Shown piece after piece: positions 41,633 through 50,450 of a stretch of 62,467 nt of DNA. The notes below the pieces were generated by a model. It was given only the letters and a program-made list of their open reading frames with translations. It did no database searches and was not told the DNA's origin. The stretch is from contig PLNW01000140.1 in NCBI GenBank assembly GCA_003142855.1, positions 1-62,467 of the forward strand, given 5' to 3'. Position numbers and translations under genes: made by a program. Each line of letters opens with the position of its first letter. The first letter of the stretch is position 1. The DNA is from Myxococcales bacterium (lineage in GTDB: Bacteria > Myxococcota_A > Polyangia > Fen-1088).

Positions 41633-44446
41633 TCACTCCACCCGAATCGTGGTCACGCGCAGGCGATCCTTGCCATCATGGGCTTGCGCCGGCGTGACCG
41701 GCATGCGCGCCCCTGCCTTGAACAGGCCCACGTAAATTGTGTACAGGCCGGGAGGTGTGTGTGTGGGAAACACAATGCGCTGGCGGTCGCGAATGTGCTG
41801 ACCGGGCCGCCAGCGTTCCATGGGATAGGCGCCGTCGACCGGGACATGGTCGAGGTTGCGGAAACTGTCCCCGGGTCCGTTGAGGTGGAAGAAAGGCCGC
41901 CAGCCGCGCGGCACGGGTGCCAGCGATTCAAAGTACACGGTCAGCTCGCTGTCACCGCCGCGGGCAACCTCCGGGGATGAAAGGTCGTAGCCGGTCACGC
42001 GCAAGACATCGCCGATGCGAGCGTCGAGTGGATGGGTGGGCGCCGGCGCCGCCACTCCCGGCGCGGATACGCCAGCGGCGATCTTCTCGCCATAGCCCAC
42101 GGGCAGTGAAAGCAGGGCCACGCGCGCGCGCAGATCGGCCTTGAGCCGCGAGCACTCGGGCTCGCCCGCGGGCGTCCCCCACAGATCGCGCGCTTCAGCC
42201 GGATCGTGGGCCAGGTCGTAGCATTCGGTGGTGTTGTCCGGGGTCCAGTTCCAGATCAGATGATGGGTGGCCGTGACCCAGGCCCGCCGCTTGACGTTGC
42301 CCTCGTAGCTGACCTCCTGGAACACGGGCTGTGGCGCCGCACCGTCGAGCCCCCCGGCCAGCAGGTCCACCATGGATCGGCCAAGAAATCCCGGCTGGTG
42401 CGGACCGCGCGCCAGATTGACCAAGGTCGGCGCCAGGTCCACGTGGCCCACCGGCGTGCTCGACCGCCGGGGCAACAGGCCGGGCACGCGCACGATGAAC
42501 GGCACCTTGGTATGGGGCGAGTATAGGTGATAGCCGTGGGCGTTGATGCCGTGCTCGCCCAGCGACTCGCCGTGATCGCCGGTGACGACGATCACCGTCT
42601 TGTCCCACAGCCCCAGGGTCTTGAGCTCGTCGAGCACGCGGCCGAAGTGATGGTCGGTGAACCAGATCTCGCCGTCGTAGAGGTCAGCCTGCCGATCCCC
42701 GAAGGCGGGCGCCTCGGGGTGGCGTTCGTAGTTGAGATGCGGGTCGTAGAAGTGCATCCACAGAAAGAACTTCTCTTGCCCGTGCTCGCGCAAAAATGCG
42801 ATGCCCTTGTCGGCCATCTGGCGTGCAGAGGATCCCACCGACTCCGCTGGACCACCGACGTTGGTGTGCAAGGCTGCGCACTCGTCGTCGTAGAAATCGA
42901 TGCCGCGCTCGAACCCGCGGTGATCAGCACGGTTGAAGTAGCTGTAGGCGTAGAAGGCCGCGGTGGTGTAGCCGAGATCGTGCAGCGCCTCGCCGATGGT
43001 GCGCATGCTGGGATCGATGCGTGGCCACCAGATGGACTCGTCCCACTTGATGGCTGATGGCCAGCGCGAGGTGGCAATGGCTGGCATCGAGTAGCGGGTC
43101 GAGGGCGCGTGCGCCCAGCCGTTCTCGAAGAGCACGCTCTCGCTGGCCAATCGATCAAGCATTGGTGTGGTCGGACGGGGGTAGCCATAGCAGCCGAGGT
43201 GATCGGCGCGCAGGGTGTCGATGGTCACGAAGAGAAACTTGAGGTCGGCCGGCACCGAGGCTGGCACGGGATGATAGAGCGGCGAGCGCAGCGCCTCGAT
43301 GCTGGCGTCCTTGCCGTCGCAGTCCTGATCGATGCCGTCATCGGGCCAGTCCTGGGCGCCCGGGTTGCGCCCGGGATCGTGGTCGTCGCAGTCGCCGCCG
43401 CCGAAGAAACGCGAGTACCCGTCGTGGTCAAAGTCGAAGGTGCGCTGGCCCAAGGCCACCAGCTCACCGGTGAACCCGGCATGGGCCGAGGCGGCCTTGC
43501 GCGCTGGCTCTGATTCGCTGACCACCAGCACAGTCGCAGCTGCCAGCACCGGCAGGCCCAGCAGCAGCGCTACACGCAGCCACTGGCGACTAGCGACGGC
43601 GCTTCGTCGCAGGACCAACGCCATGACCAGCGTGGCCAGCGCCAGTTCCACCACCACCAGCACTTCGTTCCACGCCACGAACTGAAAATCCTGCGCCCAA
43701 CGCGCGCGAATCAGCAGCCCGGTGGGAAGGCCGAATAGCAACAATGCGGCCCCCACGGCCTTGAACCAGGACAGACGAGGCCAGGCGAGACTGGCGCGGC
43801 TCAGAACCCAGGGCAGAAGGGCGGTGATCGCCCCGCCGAGAATCGAGCGCACGACCCTCACGTCCCGAGGCAGAGGCGCGCGCGTGCGCCACACCACGAG
43901 AAACACGGCAACCTCGCAGCACAGGGCCACAAGCGGTGCCAGCAGCAAGAGGCCCGCGGCGGTCACCGGCCTGCCCCTCGACGACGGGTCGCTTGCACCG
44001 GACTGCGATGCAGGCCGGGAAAACGGCAGCGCACGCGCCAGCGCTGGCCCGAGAATCCCTGCGGCGGCCGCTGCCAGCAACGAAGCCAGCGCCACGATGC
44101 CCGCGGCCAGGAAGCGGTTGTTGCGATTGGCCATCTCGCCCAGGGCCACAACCGGCACGATGGCCGCCAGGGCGCTGACCACAAACCAGCCGATCCCCGC
44201 CGTCACCCACCAGCTCGCCCGCTGCCGCCCCCAAGCACCCAGGCCCAGCAGCACGGCCAGGACTGCGCCGCCCGCCGCGCCGATCAACAGATCGAACCCG
44301 GCCACCAGGGCCACACACGCAAGCAAGGGCACTCCGCCGAGATGGCCGAGCAGTGCGGCCCGGGTACCATCGACGATGCCTACCGCAGCCCCGCTCAGGA
44401 GGGCGGCGCGGTAGATCGTGATGGAAAGGCTGCGGGGGCTAGACAC
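41633..44446 (-). CDS. Membrane sulfatase-like hydrolase fused to a MopE-type metal-binding motif
   Basis: A 937-aa protein. The first 310 residues hold about ten transmembrane helices. A segment at about residues 335-380 reads FDFDHDGY...GGGDCDDHDPGRNPGA...DGIDQDCDG, the DCDD-type motif seen in MopE-like Myxococcota proteins. The alkaline-phosphatase-superfamily domain follows: FVTIDTLRADHLGCYG, the catalytic region APSTRYSMPAI near 450, VVTGDHGESLGEHG and PFIVRVPG. There is no CxPSR; a Ser/Thr at that site makes formylglycine chemistry doubtful. A final beta-sandwich (TGYDLSSPEVARGG) may bind the substrate. It could hydrolyse or transfer a phospho- or sulfo-group. Confidence 0.8.
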   Translation of the reverse strand: MSSPRSLSITIYRAALLSGAAVGIVDGTRAALLGHLGGVPLLACVALVAGFDLLIGAAGGAVLAVLLGLGAWGRQRASWWVTAGIGWFVVSALAAIVPVVALGEMANRNNRFLAAGIVALASLLAAAAAGILGPALARALPFSRPASQSGASDPSSRGRPVTAAGLLLLAPLVALCCEVAVFLVVWRTRAPLPRDVRVVRSILGGAITALLPWVLSRASLAWPRLSWFKAVGAALLLFGLPTGLLIRARWAQDFQFVAWNEVLVVVELALATLVMALVLRRSAVASRQWLRVALLLGLPVLAAATVLVVSESEPARKAASAHAGFTGELVALGQRTFDFDHDGYSRFFGGGDCDDHDPGRNPGAQDWPDDGIDQDCDGKDASIEALRSPLYHPVPASVPADLKFLFVTIDTLRADHLGCYGYPRPTTPMLDRLASESVLFENGWAHAPSTRYSMPAIATSRWPSAIKWDESIWWPRIDPSMRTIGEALHDLGYTTAAFYAYSYFNRADHRGFERGIDFYDDECAALHTNVGGPAESVGSSARQMADKGIAFLREHGQEKFFLWMHFYDPHLNYERHPEAPAFGDRQADLYDGEIWFTDHHFGRVLDELKTLGLWDKTVIVVTGDHGESLGEHGINAHGYHLYSPHTKVPFIVRVPGLLPRRSSTPVGHVDLAPTLVNLARGPHQPGFLGRSMVDLLAGGLDGAAPQPVFQEVSYEGNVKRRAWVTATHHLIWNWTPDNTTECYDLAHDPAEARDLWGTPAGEPECSRLKADLRARVALLSLPVGYGEKIAAGVSAPGVAAPAPTHPLDARIGDVLRVTGYDLSSPEVARGGDSELTVYFESLAPVPRGWRPFFHLNGPGDSFRNLDHVPVDGAYPMERWRPGQHIRDRQRIVFPTHTPPGLYTIYVGLFKAGARMPVTPAQAHDGKDRLRVTTIRVE

Positions 44447-44545
44447 GTCAACCTATGGCTACCAGGGAAACCATTGGGTTCAAAGCCAAGACAAGGGCCG
44501 CAGTGCGAGCGCGGGCCAGCGACGGTGCAGCTTCGTGAAATGAAG

Positions 44546-45565
44546 TCATGGCGATCCGGGATCCGGTCCCTGCGTTCCCGTGTCTCGCGGCTGCACCGGG
44601 CCAGCCGGCTTCCCGTGCAAGAATGCGAACGGCGTGATCACGCCGTTGGCCACAATGGTGCGCACGCGCAGGATCACGGCCATGATGACCCCCAGCACGG
44701 GGTCGAGGCCAAGAAACTGGAAGAGGAAGAAGGAACTGCCTTCGGACACGCCCACGCGGGCCGGCAGAAGCGCGATCACGAATTCGGCCACGTTCAGCGT
44801 CGCGTAGGCAAGCGCCACCTGGCCGAAGCTGTAGTGCGCGCCCAGCGCCCGTAGTGCCACGGCGTAGCTCACCCATCCTGTCGTGCGCGCGACCATCTGG
44901 AGGAAGAAGACCTTGAGATAGGCGGCTGGTCGCTCGTGCCAGAAGAGCTTGACCTCGCGGTCGATCTGGCGCGCCACCTCGCTCCAGCGGGCCGGATGTC
45001 GGCGCAGGATGGGAATCAAGTCCACCACGCGCAAGAAACCTTTGGCGGCTCCGTAGCGAATGAAGAGCCACAAGCCGACATAGGGAACAAAGGCCAGCGC
45101 GTTGGCCGCCAGGATCACACCCACATGAAAGCGATCGATCTCGCGGCACAGGGCCCAGCCGCACAGAGCCGCGGCCATCGAGAGCGCCGGACGTGAGATC
45201 TTGAACACGTAGTTCCAGATGATCGTGCCTGAGATGGCCGGCTGGGTACCGAACCGCTCACGCAGCAGCGTCCCCTTCAACACCTCGCCCGACTCCCAGG
45301 GCAGGATCAGGTTCAGCATGGAGCCGGCCGCGTTGACCGTGACCGCGAATCCCAGACCCAGGCGCTGGCGCATGACGACCCACAGGGCCGCGGCGTCCGT
45401 CACCGACTCGGTCCAGCCGAGCAGCATCAGCATCGCCAGCGCCGGCCAGCCCACGCGCTGGATGGCGCTGCCCACGGTGGCCCAGCCAATACGGCCCAGC
45501 AGCCACGCCAGCCCGACCAGCGAGGCGGTCACGCACACGAGCTGGACCAAGGTCTTGCGCCGCAC
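44546..45565 (-). CDS. LPG-synthase-TM (UPF0104) membrane protein
   Basis: A 339-aa protein with eight to nine predicted transmembrane helices. It starts at GTG 45565, the base after the stop of the 23-codon ORF. The pattern GSMLNLILPWESGEVLKGTLLRERFG and ARVGVSEGSSFFLFQFLGL is that of the flippase-like domain of lysylphosphatidylglycerol synthases and related glycolipid or isoprenoid transport proteins. The soluble aminoacyl-transferase domain is absent, so it would act alone or with the radical SAM enzyme. The C-terminus is a short hydrophilic tail. Confidence 0.8.
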   Translation of the reverse strand: MRRKTLVQLVCVTASLVGLAWLLGRIGWATVGSAIQRVGWPALAMLMLLGWTESVTDAAALWVVMRQRLGLGFAVTVNAAGSMLNLILPWESGEVLKGTLLRERFGTQPAISGTIIWNYVFKISRPALSMAAALCGWALCREIDRFHVGVILAANALAFVPYVGLWLFIRYGAAKGFLRVVDLIPILRRHPARWSEVARQIDREVKLFWHERPAAYLKVFFLQMVARTTGWVSYAVALRALGAHYSFGQVALAYATLNVAEFVIALLPARVGVSEGSSFFLFQFLGLDPVLGVIMAVILRVRTIVANGVITPFAFLHGKPAGPVQPRDTGTQGPDPGSP

Positions 45566-45637
45566 CTACTGTCCCTCCGTGTACAGCGACAGCCCGTAGC
45601 CGATGAGGCAGAAGGTGCTCGGGTGGGCGATCTTCAT
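45566..45637 (-). CDS. 23-codon micro-ORF between radical SAM and LPG-synthase-like genes
   Basis: A peptide of 23 residues beginning MKIAHPSTF and ending YTEGQ. Its ATG overlaps the radical SAM stop (ATGA) and its TAG abuts the GTG of the membrane gene, so it is fitted into the operon with no free base. Two explanations are possible: a coupling or leader peptide that links two genes, or a precursor peptide for the radical SAM enzyme (it holds Cys, Tyr and Gly residues near its centre). A remnant of a longer gene cannot be excluded. Confidence 0.45.
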   Translation of the reverse strand: MKIAHPSTFCLIGYGLSLYTEGQ

Positions 45638-46635
45638 GGCAGCCGGGAAACCCCGCGGGCCCTGTGCTTGATGAAGGGCCGATAGCGCAGAAGATAGTAC
45701 GCGTAGCCCAATCCGAATTGCACACGACGCGGCCACGACAGCCCGTCGAAGCTCGGCCAGAACAGATTGCACGTGCCACAGGGGGGGATCTGCTTGCGCC
45801 GGCCCGTGCGGTGCATCTCGCGATATTTGCGCGCGCGCGGGCCGTTGTAGATGTCCAGAATCGATTCCTTGCGCGCGTCCCCCCAGCCAAACTTCCCCTC
45901 GGTGTCCATGCAACACAAGGTCACCTGCCCGCTCGACAGGACATCGACGCGCGTGATGTGCTCGCAAGGGAACGACGGCACGGGCAGCGAGCTGTTCACG
46001 TCGCCCAGGTAGTTGAACAGTCCCACCATCATGCAGTTGACCTTGCGCTGCTTGCAGTAGGCCGCGAAGCGCGCCTGGTCGTCGGCCGTCGTGTCCTGCG
46101 TGCGAGTCATGCGCACCGTGATCTCGCGCGCCAGTCGGTTTCGCCGCGAGGGATCGAGGAAATACTCGATGTTGTGCAGAGTGCGTTCCAGCCGCAGCCC
46201 CATCACCGTCTGGTACTTGGCCGGGTCCAGAGTATTGAGGCTGATGTACAGGTGGTCGATGCCAATGCCCAGCAACTCGTCGACCCGCTTGGGCACCATG
46301 GCATTGCCGTTGCTGTAAAGCCGCAGCTTGGTGGCTGGCAGCCGCTCGCGCAGGTACTTGAGGCGCGGGACGATCTGCGGATCCATGAACGGCTCGCCGT
46401 TGAGGAACGGCTCGATGGCCTGCACCTGGAAGGTGGCACAGTCGTCGATGATCTTGCGGTAGAGTTCCTCCGACATCGTCTCGCGATCGCGACTCATTAC
46501 GCTGTTGGGACAAAACGCGCACTTGGCGTTGCACGCGTTGGTGGTCTCGATGGCGACCAGGCGCGGGATCTCGCGCTTTTCGTGCGGTTCCTGAGGTCGG
46601 GTCGATTCGATGGTTGGAAGGTCGGTCTTTTTCAT
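45634..46635 (-). CDS. Radical SAM/SPASM-domain enzyme
   Basis: A 333-aa protein from ATG 46635. The radical SAM cluster motif CNAKCAFC (CxxxCxxC) lies near residue 37, followed by ISLNTL and NGEP segments of the SAM-binding barrel. The C-terminal SPASM-type region has CEHITRVDVL, LCCMDTEG and CGTCNLFW, cysteines that would bind auxiliary Fe-S clusters. The substrate is not readable. SPASM enzymes commonly modify peptides or sugars; the linked micro-ORF and membrane flippase-like gene make either a peptide or an envelope lipid/glycan substrate plausible. Confidence 0.85.
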   Translation of the reverse strand: MKKTDLPTIESTRPQEPHEKREIPRLVAIETTNACNAKCAFCPNSVMSRDRETMSEELYRKIIDDCATFQVQAIEPFLNGEPFMDPQIVPRLKYLRERLPATKLRLYSNGNAMVPKRVDELLGIGIDHLYISLNTLDPAKYQTVMGLRLERTLHNIEYFLDPSRRNRLAREITVRMTRTQDTTADDQARFAAYCKQRKVNCMMVGLFNYLGDVNSSLPVPSFPCEHITRVDVLSSGQVTLCCMDTEGKFGWGDARKESILDIYNGPRARKYREMHRTGRRKQIPPCGTCNLFWPSFDGLSWPRRVQFGLGYAYYLLRYRPFIKHRARGVSRLP

Positions 46636-46851
46636 TGCGAGGAGGGAAGGGCCCGACGTACAGCGACGCGGGTCATGGCCTAGCCTACGTGCCGCAGAGT
46701 CGGAGGCCAAGGGCAACCTATGGCCCCCCAATGCCCTTTACGACGCGTGCTTCTATTGTGGTCATCTCCACCAGGCACCGCCCCGTGCAAACCAAGCCCC
46801 GACGAGAAGTGGTTTCCCTACACGCGATCTCATGCTAGCAATCCCCGACAC

Positions 46852-48009
46852 ATGAAGCAACCATTGCGCGGTGCAATAGCTGGCTACGGATTCATCGCTG
46901 GCCAAGGCCACGCGCCAACCTATGCAAAGCACATGGGCAACGGCCGGGCAGTCGAGATCACGGCCATTGCCGACATCTGCGAAGCGCGTCGGCAGGCCGC
47001 GCATGCGATGTTCCCTTCCGCTCGCGTCTACCCGAACCATGCCTCGCTCCTCGCCGCCGAGGCTGAGGGGCTGGATTTCGTCGATATCGCAACCCCGCCG
47101 GTCCACCACGCCGAAATCGCCCACGCTGCGCTCGACCACGGGCTGCACGTGCTGTGCGAGAAGCCCCTGGCGACCAACGCAGAGGACGCTCAGGCCATGC
47201 TTCGACACGCGCGCGAAGCCCGCCGGGTGCTCTTCCCCTGCCACAACTACAAACATGCGCCAGTGGTCAAGGTCGTGCGCAGCGTTCTCGACGAGGGAGT
47301 CATCGGTCCCGTGCACCTGGTGACCATGCAGACCTTCCGCAACACCCACGCCAAGGGTGTCAACGAATGGCGGCCTGACTGGCGCCGCGAACGCGCGCTG
47401 TCGGGCGGCGGCATCGCCATGGATCACGGCAGCCACACCTTCTACTTGGCCTTCGACTGGATGGCGGCCTACCCCACCAGCCTCACCGCCCATTCTTCGA
47501 CTGCCGACGGCCACGACACCGAGGACATCTTCGGCTGCACCTTGACCTTTCCCACCGGCGTGGTGTCGGCCCACCTTTCGTGGACCGCGGGTGTGCGCAA
47601 GGTCATGTACACCTTGCACGGCAAGAAGGGCGCCATCCGCGTCGAAGACGAGGATGTCGAGCTGGCCGTGCTGGAAGCGGGGCCTGGCGTGGTCGCGCCT
47701 GGGTCACCGGGCCAGTGGCGCTTCGAGCGCCGGGTGGCGAAGTCTGATTGGATGGATGCCAGTCACGTGGGCTGGTTCAGCTCCCTGTTCGACGAATTCC
47801 GCGGCGCCATTGCGCGCAGCGAGTACGTGGGCAAGGATGCCCGCGAGGCCTGTTTGTGCGTCGAGCTCATCGAACGCGCCTACCGCTCCGCCGCCGAGGG
47901 CAGCCGCGTGGTCGAGCTGCCGGAAGCCACCATGGATCGGTCGGCCCGCCCGCGCGCCCCGCGGCCGCTTCCGCAGGGCGAACCATGCGGCCGCGACCTG
48001 GGTGAGTGA
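46852..48009 (+). CDS. Gfo/Idh/MocA-family NAD(P)-dependent oxidoreductase
   Basis: A 385-aa protein starting at ATG 46852. The N-terminus AIAGYGFIAGQGHAPTYAK is a Rossmann fold with a GxGxxxxxxH-like glycine loop. VLCEKPLATN carries the EKP motif whose Lys is catalytic in this family, and GGGIAMDHGSHTFYL is the C-terminal-domain active-site segment (His in DHGSH). It likely oxidises or reduces a sugar or cyclitol. It faces the phosphoglycerate mutase gene across repeat copy B. The last 40 residues are a low-complexity basic tail. Confidence 0.88.
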   Translation: MKQPLRGAIAGYGFIAGQGHAPTYAKHMGNGRAVEITAIADICEARRQAAHAMFPSARVYPNHASLLAAEAEGLDFVDIATPPVHHAEIAHAALDHGLHVLCEKPLATNAEDAQAMLRHAREARRVLFPCHNYKHAPVVKVVRSVLDEGVIGPVHLVTMQTFRNTHAKGVNEWRPDWRRERALSGGGIAMDHGSHTFYLAFDWMAAYPTSLTAHSSTADGHDTEDIFGCTLTFPTGVVSAHLSWTAGVRKVMYTLHGKKGAIRVEDEDVELAVLEAGPGVVAPGSPGQWRFERRVAKSDWMDASHVGWFSSLFDEFRGAIARSEYVGKDAREACLCVELIERAYRSAAEGSRVVELPEATMDRSARPRAPRPLPQGEPCGRDLGE

Positions 48010-48029
48010 ATTCATCCCAAGGTACGCCC

Positions 48030-48195
48030 ATCGCTGAGAACACAGAGGGGAGCGGGGAGCACACAGAGGCAGAAAACGGGGCCGCTCTACGGCGTTCCGA
48101 AGATGGGCATCTCAGGTTGCCACCCGGCACAAGGGCGGCGGCCGGCCCGCTCTGCGCCCTCTCCTCTCCCCTCTGTGTTCTCAACCGCGGGCGGC
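48030..48195. repeat. Dispersed repeat family 2, copy B
   Basis: A 166-base element between two convergent genes. Left arm GCTGAGAACACAGAGGGGAG at about 48034 and right arm CTCTGCGCCCTCTCCTCTCC to about 48180 face each other around a short interior with no coding frame. It could act as a bidirectional terminator or be a miniature mobile element. Confidence 0.8.
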
Positions 48196-48217
48196 AGGCC
48201 AGCCGCGGAACCGGACT

Positions 48218-49444
48218 CTAGGGAATCGTCGAACTGAAAAGCAGATCCATCAAGGCCCGGCCCTTCAGCTTCTGGTACCGGCCCGACGCGCAGCTGGCTT
48301 CGTTGTAGCTTCGCAGGGTCGGATCGCCGGACACACCTTCGCCGCAGACCATGAAGGGAACTGGGTCGCGGGTGTGCTTGCGCAGCTTGACCGGCACGGG
48401 ATGGTCGGGCAGCACCATGACACGCAGAGGGTCGTGGTGGACCTTGCGGTACTCGTCGAGGAAGACCTTGATGAGTCGGGCGTCGCAGTCCTCGATGCCC
48501 TTGATCTTGTTGGCCAGGTCGCCCAAGTGGCCGCATTCGTCCACAGCCTCCACGTGCACGTAGACGAAGTCATTGCGGCGCAAGAGGTCCACTGCCGCGC
48601 GCGCTTTGTTCTCGTAGTTGGTGTCGAGAAATCCCGTGGCTCCCTCGGGGCGCAGCGACTCCATCTCGCCCAAAAGACCGAGGCCCAGGATCACGTCCAC
48701 CGCAGAAATGATGCCGCCCTTCTTGCCATGCAGTTTTTCGAACGACGGCATCTGCGGCTTGCGACCGCCCGACCAGGGCCAGATGCAATTGGCCGAATTC
48801 TTTCCCTGCGCGCGTCGCTTCACATTGACGGGATGGTTCTCCAGGACCTCGCGCGACTTGAAGATGAGCCGGCACAGAAGCTCGGCCGTTGCCTCGGCCT
48901 CAGGTTTGGCTGCCCGGGGAAGAATCTTCTTCCATTCCAGTCCATGCGACGAATCCGGCTTGTCGTAGGCCACGTCAGCCGAGAATTCCTTGCCCACAAG
49001 ATAGAGGATGTGGCGATAGGACACTCCCTTCCGAAATCTGATCTTGTCCGTGCCCATCTTCTCGGACAAGAACGCGATGATCTCGGCCGCCTCGGGCTCG
49101 GAAATGTGGCCCGCTGAGTAGTCTTCGAGAATCTCGCCCTTGACCGTGATGAGGTTCATACGGAAAGCCACGGTTTGCTCGTCGAGCGGCACCCCCAGTC
49201 CGTAACTCTCGATGGCGCCGCGTCCGGTGTATGCGCTCGACAGGTCCCAGCCCAGCACCGACATGTTGGCCACGTCCGACGACGTGGGGAACGCCTCGGG
49301 AAGAGTCACGAACGTGCCAAACTGCGCGGCTTCCGCGAACAAGTCCAGGGTGGGCGTTCGCGCAGCCTCGACTGGCGTCTTGCCGCCCAGCTCGGGCAGC
49401 GGGTAGTCGGCCATGCCGTCGATGAGGAAGACCACGTATTTCAT
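48218..49444 (-). CDS. apgM: Cofactor-independent phosphoglycerate mutase (archaeal/ApgM type)
   Basis: A 408-aa enzyme interconverting 3- and 2-phosphoglycerate using two metal ions. Start ATG 49444 opens the canonical MKYVVFLIDGMADYPLPELGG, with the metal-binding Asp at residue 9. The catalytic serine lies in TSSDVANMSVLGWD, and later motifs GRGAIESYGLGV, VHVEAVDECGHLGD and LPDHPVP carry the metal-binding His and Asp residues. This is the ApgM family, found mainly in archaea and in some bacteria with the same pattern. Confidence 0.93.
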   Translation of the reverse strand: MKYVVFLIDGMADYPLPELGGKTPVEAARTPTLDLFAEAAQFGTFVTLPEAFPTSSDVANMSVLGWDLSSAYTGRGAIESYGLGVPLDEQTVAFRMNLITVKGEILEDYSAGHISEPEAAEIIAFLSEKMGTDKIRFRKGVSYRHILYLVGKEFSADVAYDKPDSSHGLEWKKILPRAAKPEAEATAELLCRLIFKSREVLENHPVNVKRRAQGKNSANCIWPWSGGRKPQMPSFEKLHGKKGGIISAVDVILGLGLLGEMESLRPEGATGFLDTNYENKARAAVDLLRRNDFVYVHVEAVDECGHLGDLANKIKGIEDCDARLIKVFLDEYRKVHHDPLRVMVLPDHPVPVKLRKHTRDPVPFMVCGEGVSGDPTLRSYNEASCASGRYQKLKGRALMDLLFSSTIP

Positions 49445-49667
49445 GACGTCCGTCTCGCTTTCCGCGCTTGGCATAGCACGGCGCCGGCCCTGGCGCGTCG
49501 CTGACGTGAATCGGCGAGCGAGAACACACACCCTGAAGGAAACGGCAATCGCTGCTGCCGCCGGTCACGCATAGCGTCTTGATGGCACTTGACGAGCCTA
49601 GTCGCTTGGATATCCTGACCGAACTCGAACACTGAACAGACGTGTTCTCATGGAGGTAAATCCAACT

Positions 49668-50384
49668 ATGCGAAAGAACCTTGCGATCCTATCCATTCTT
49701 GCCACGAGCCTGATGTCCTACGCCGCCATGGCACAGGACGAAGCAGCCCCAGCTCCGGAAGGTGGAGCACCGGCGCCCGCCGCTGAACCTGGTGCAGCGC
49801 CAGCCCCTGCGCCTGCAGCGGAGCCAGCCGTCGCCGCCGCTCCTGCCGCAGCCTCGGAAAGCAAGTTCCAGGTTGGCGTCGCCTTCCTGCCGATGCTCAT
49901 CGGCAAGGAAAAATCAACAAACCCACTAACCGGCGGAAGTGCCACCAATGACCTCAAGTTCGCATACGGCGTCGGGCTAACGGCGGGCTACGCAGTAATC
50001 CCTGGGCTGAGTGTCGGTATCGCACCCCAATTCATCTTCAACGTGATTGGTAGTAAGGCTACAGGTGATGCAGCGACGGAGATCGACCTCATGGCGCGCA
50101 TCGCCTACGCGTACCATGTGATCCCGAACCTTGCCGTCTACGCCGAGGTCCTCCCGGGATACTCCATTGTCTCCGTCCCCAACCTGCCCAGTGGGGTAAG
50201 CAGCCCCAAGGGGTTCGTCTTCGCTGGTGGCGTGGGTGGAGCGTATGACATCACGGACATGTTCTTTGCCAACCTGGGAGTTGGCTATCAGATGGGCTTC
50301 CAGACGTACTCTTTCGGCGGCAAGAGCTATGACTCAAAGACAAGCTTTCTGCGCATCGCCGTCGGCGGTGGCGTGAAGTTCTAA
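49668..50384 (+). CDS. Outer-membrane beta-barrel protein
   Basis: A 238-aa protein starting at ATG 49668 with GGAGG ten bases before it. The signal peptide is cleaved after AMA (near residue 22). Residues 23-65 are Ala/Pro/Glu-rich linker. The remainder alternates polar and hydrophobic residues in short strands (FQVGVAFLPMLIG, FAYGVGLTAGYAV, LRIAVGGGVKF) and ends in Phe, the outer-membrane barrel terminus. The eight-strand type is likely. No ligand is known. A good terminator follows at 50403. Confidence 0.8.
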   Translation: MRKNLAILSILATSLMSYAAMAQDEAAPAPEGGAPAPAAEPGAAPAPAPAAEPAVAAAPAAASESKFQVGVAFLPMLIGKEKSTNPLTGGSATNDLKFAYGVGLTAGYAVIPGLSVGIAPQFIFNVIGSKATGDAATEIDLMARIAYAYHVIPNLAVYAEVLPGYSIVSVPNLPSGVSSPKGFVFAGGVGGAYDITDMFFANLGVGYQMGFQTYSFGGKSYDSKTSFLRIAVGGGVKF

Positions 50385-50402
50385 CACCCGCACGAACAAC
50401 CC

Positions 50403-50443
50403 AAGGCCCGGCGCTCCGAAAGGGGCTCCGGGCTTTTTCTTTG
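50403..50443 (+). terminator. Intrinsic terminator after the outer-membrane barrel gene
   Basis: AAGGCCCGGCGCTCC is followed by the tetraloop GAAA and GGGGCTCCGGGCTTTTT: a GC-rich stem of about twelve pairs with a T run. It lies 19 bases past the barrel stop and also separates this gene from the convergent aminotransferase gene. Confidence 0.85.
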
Positions 50444-50450
50444 TCCGCTC

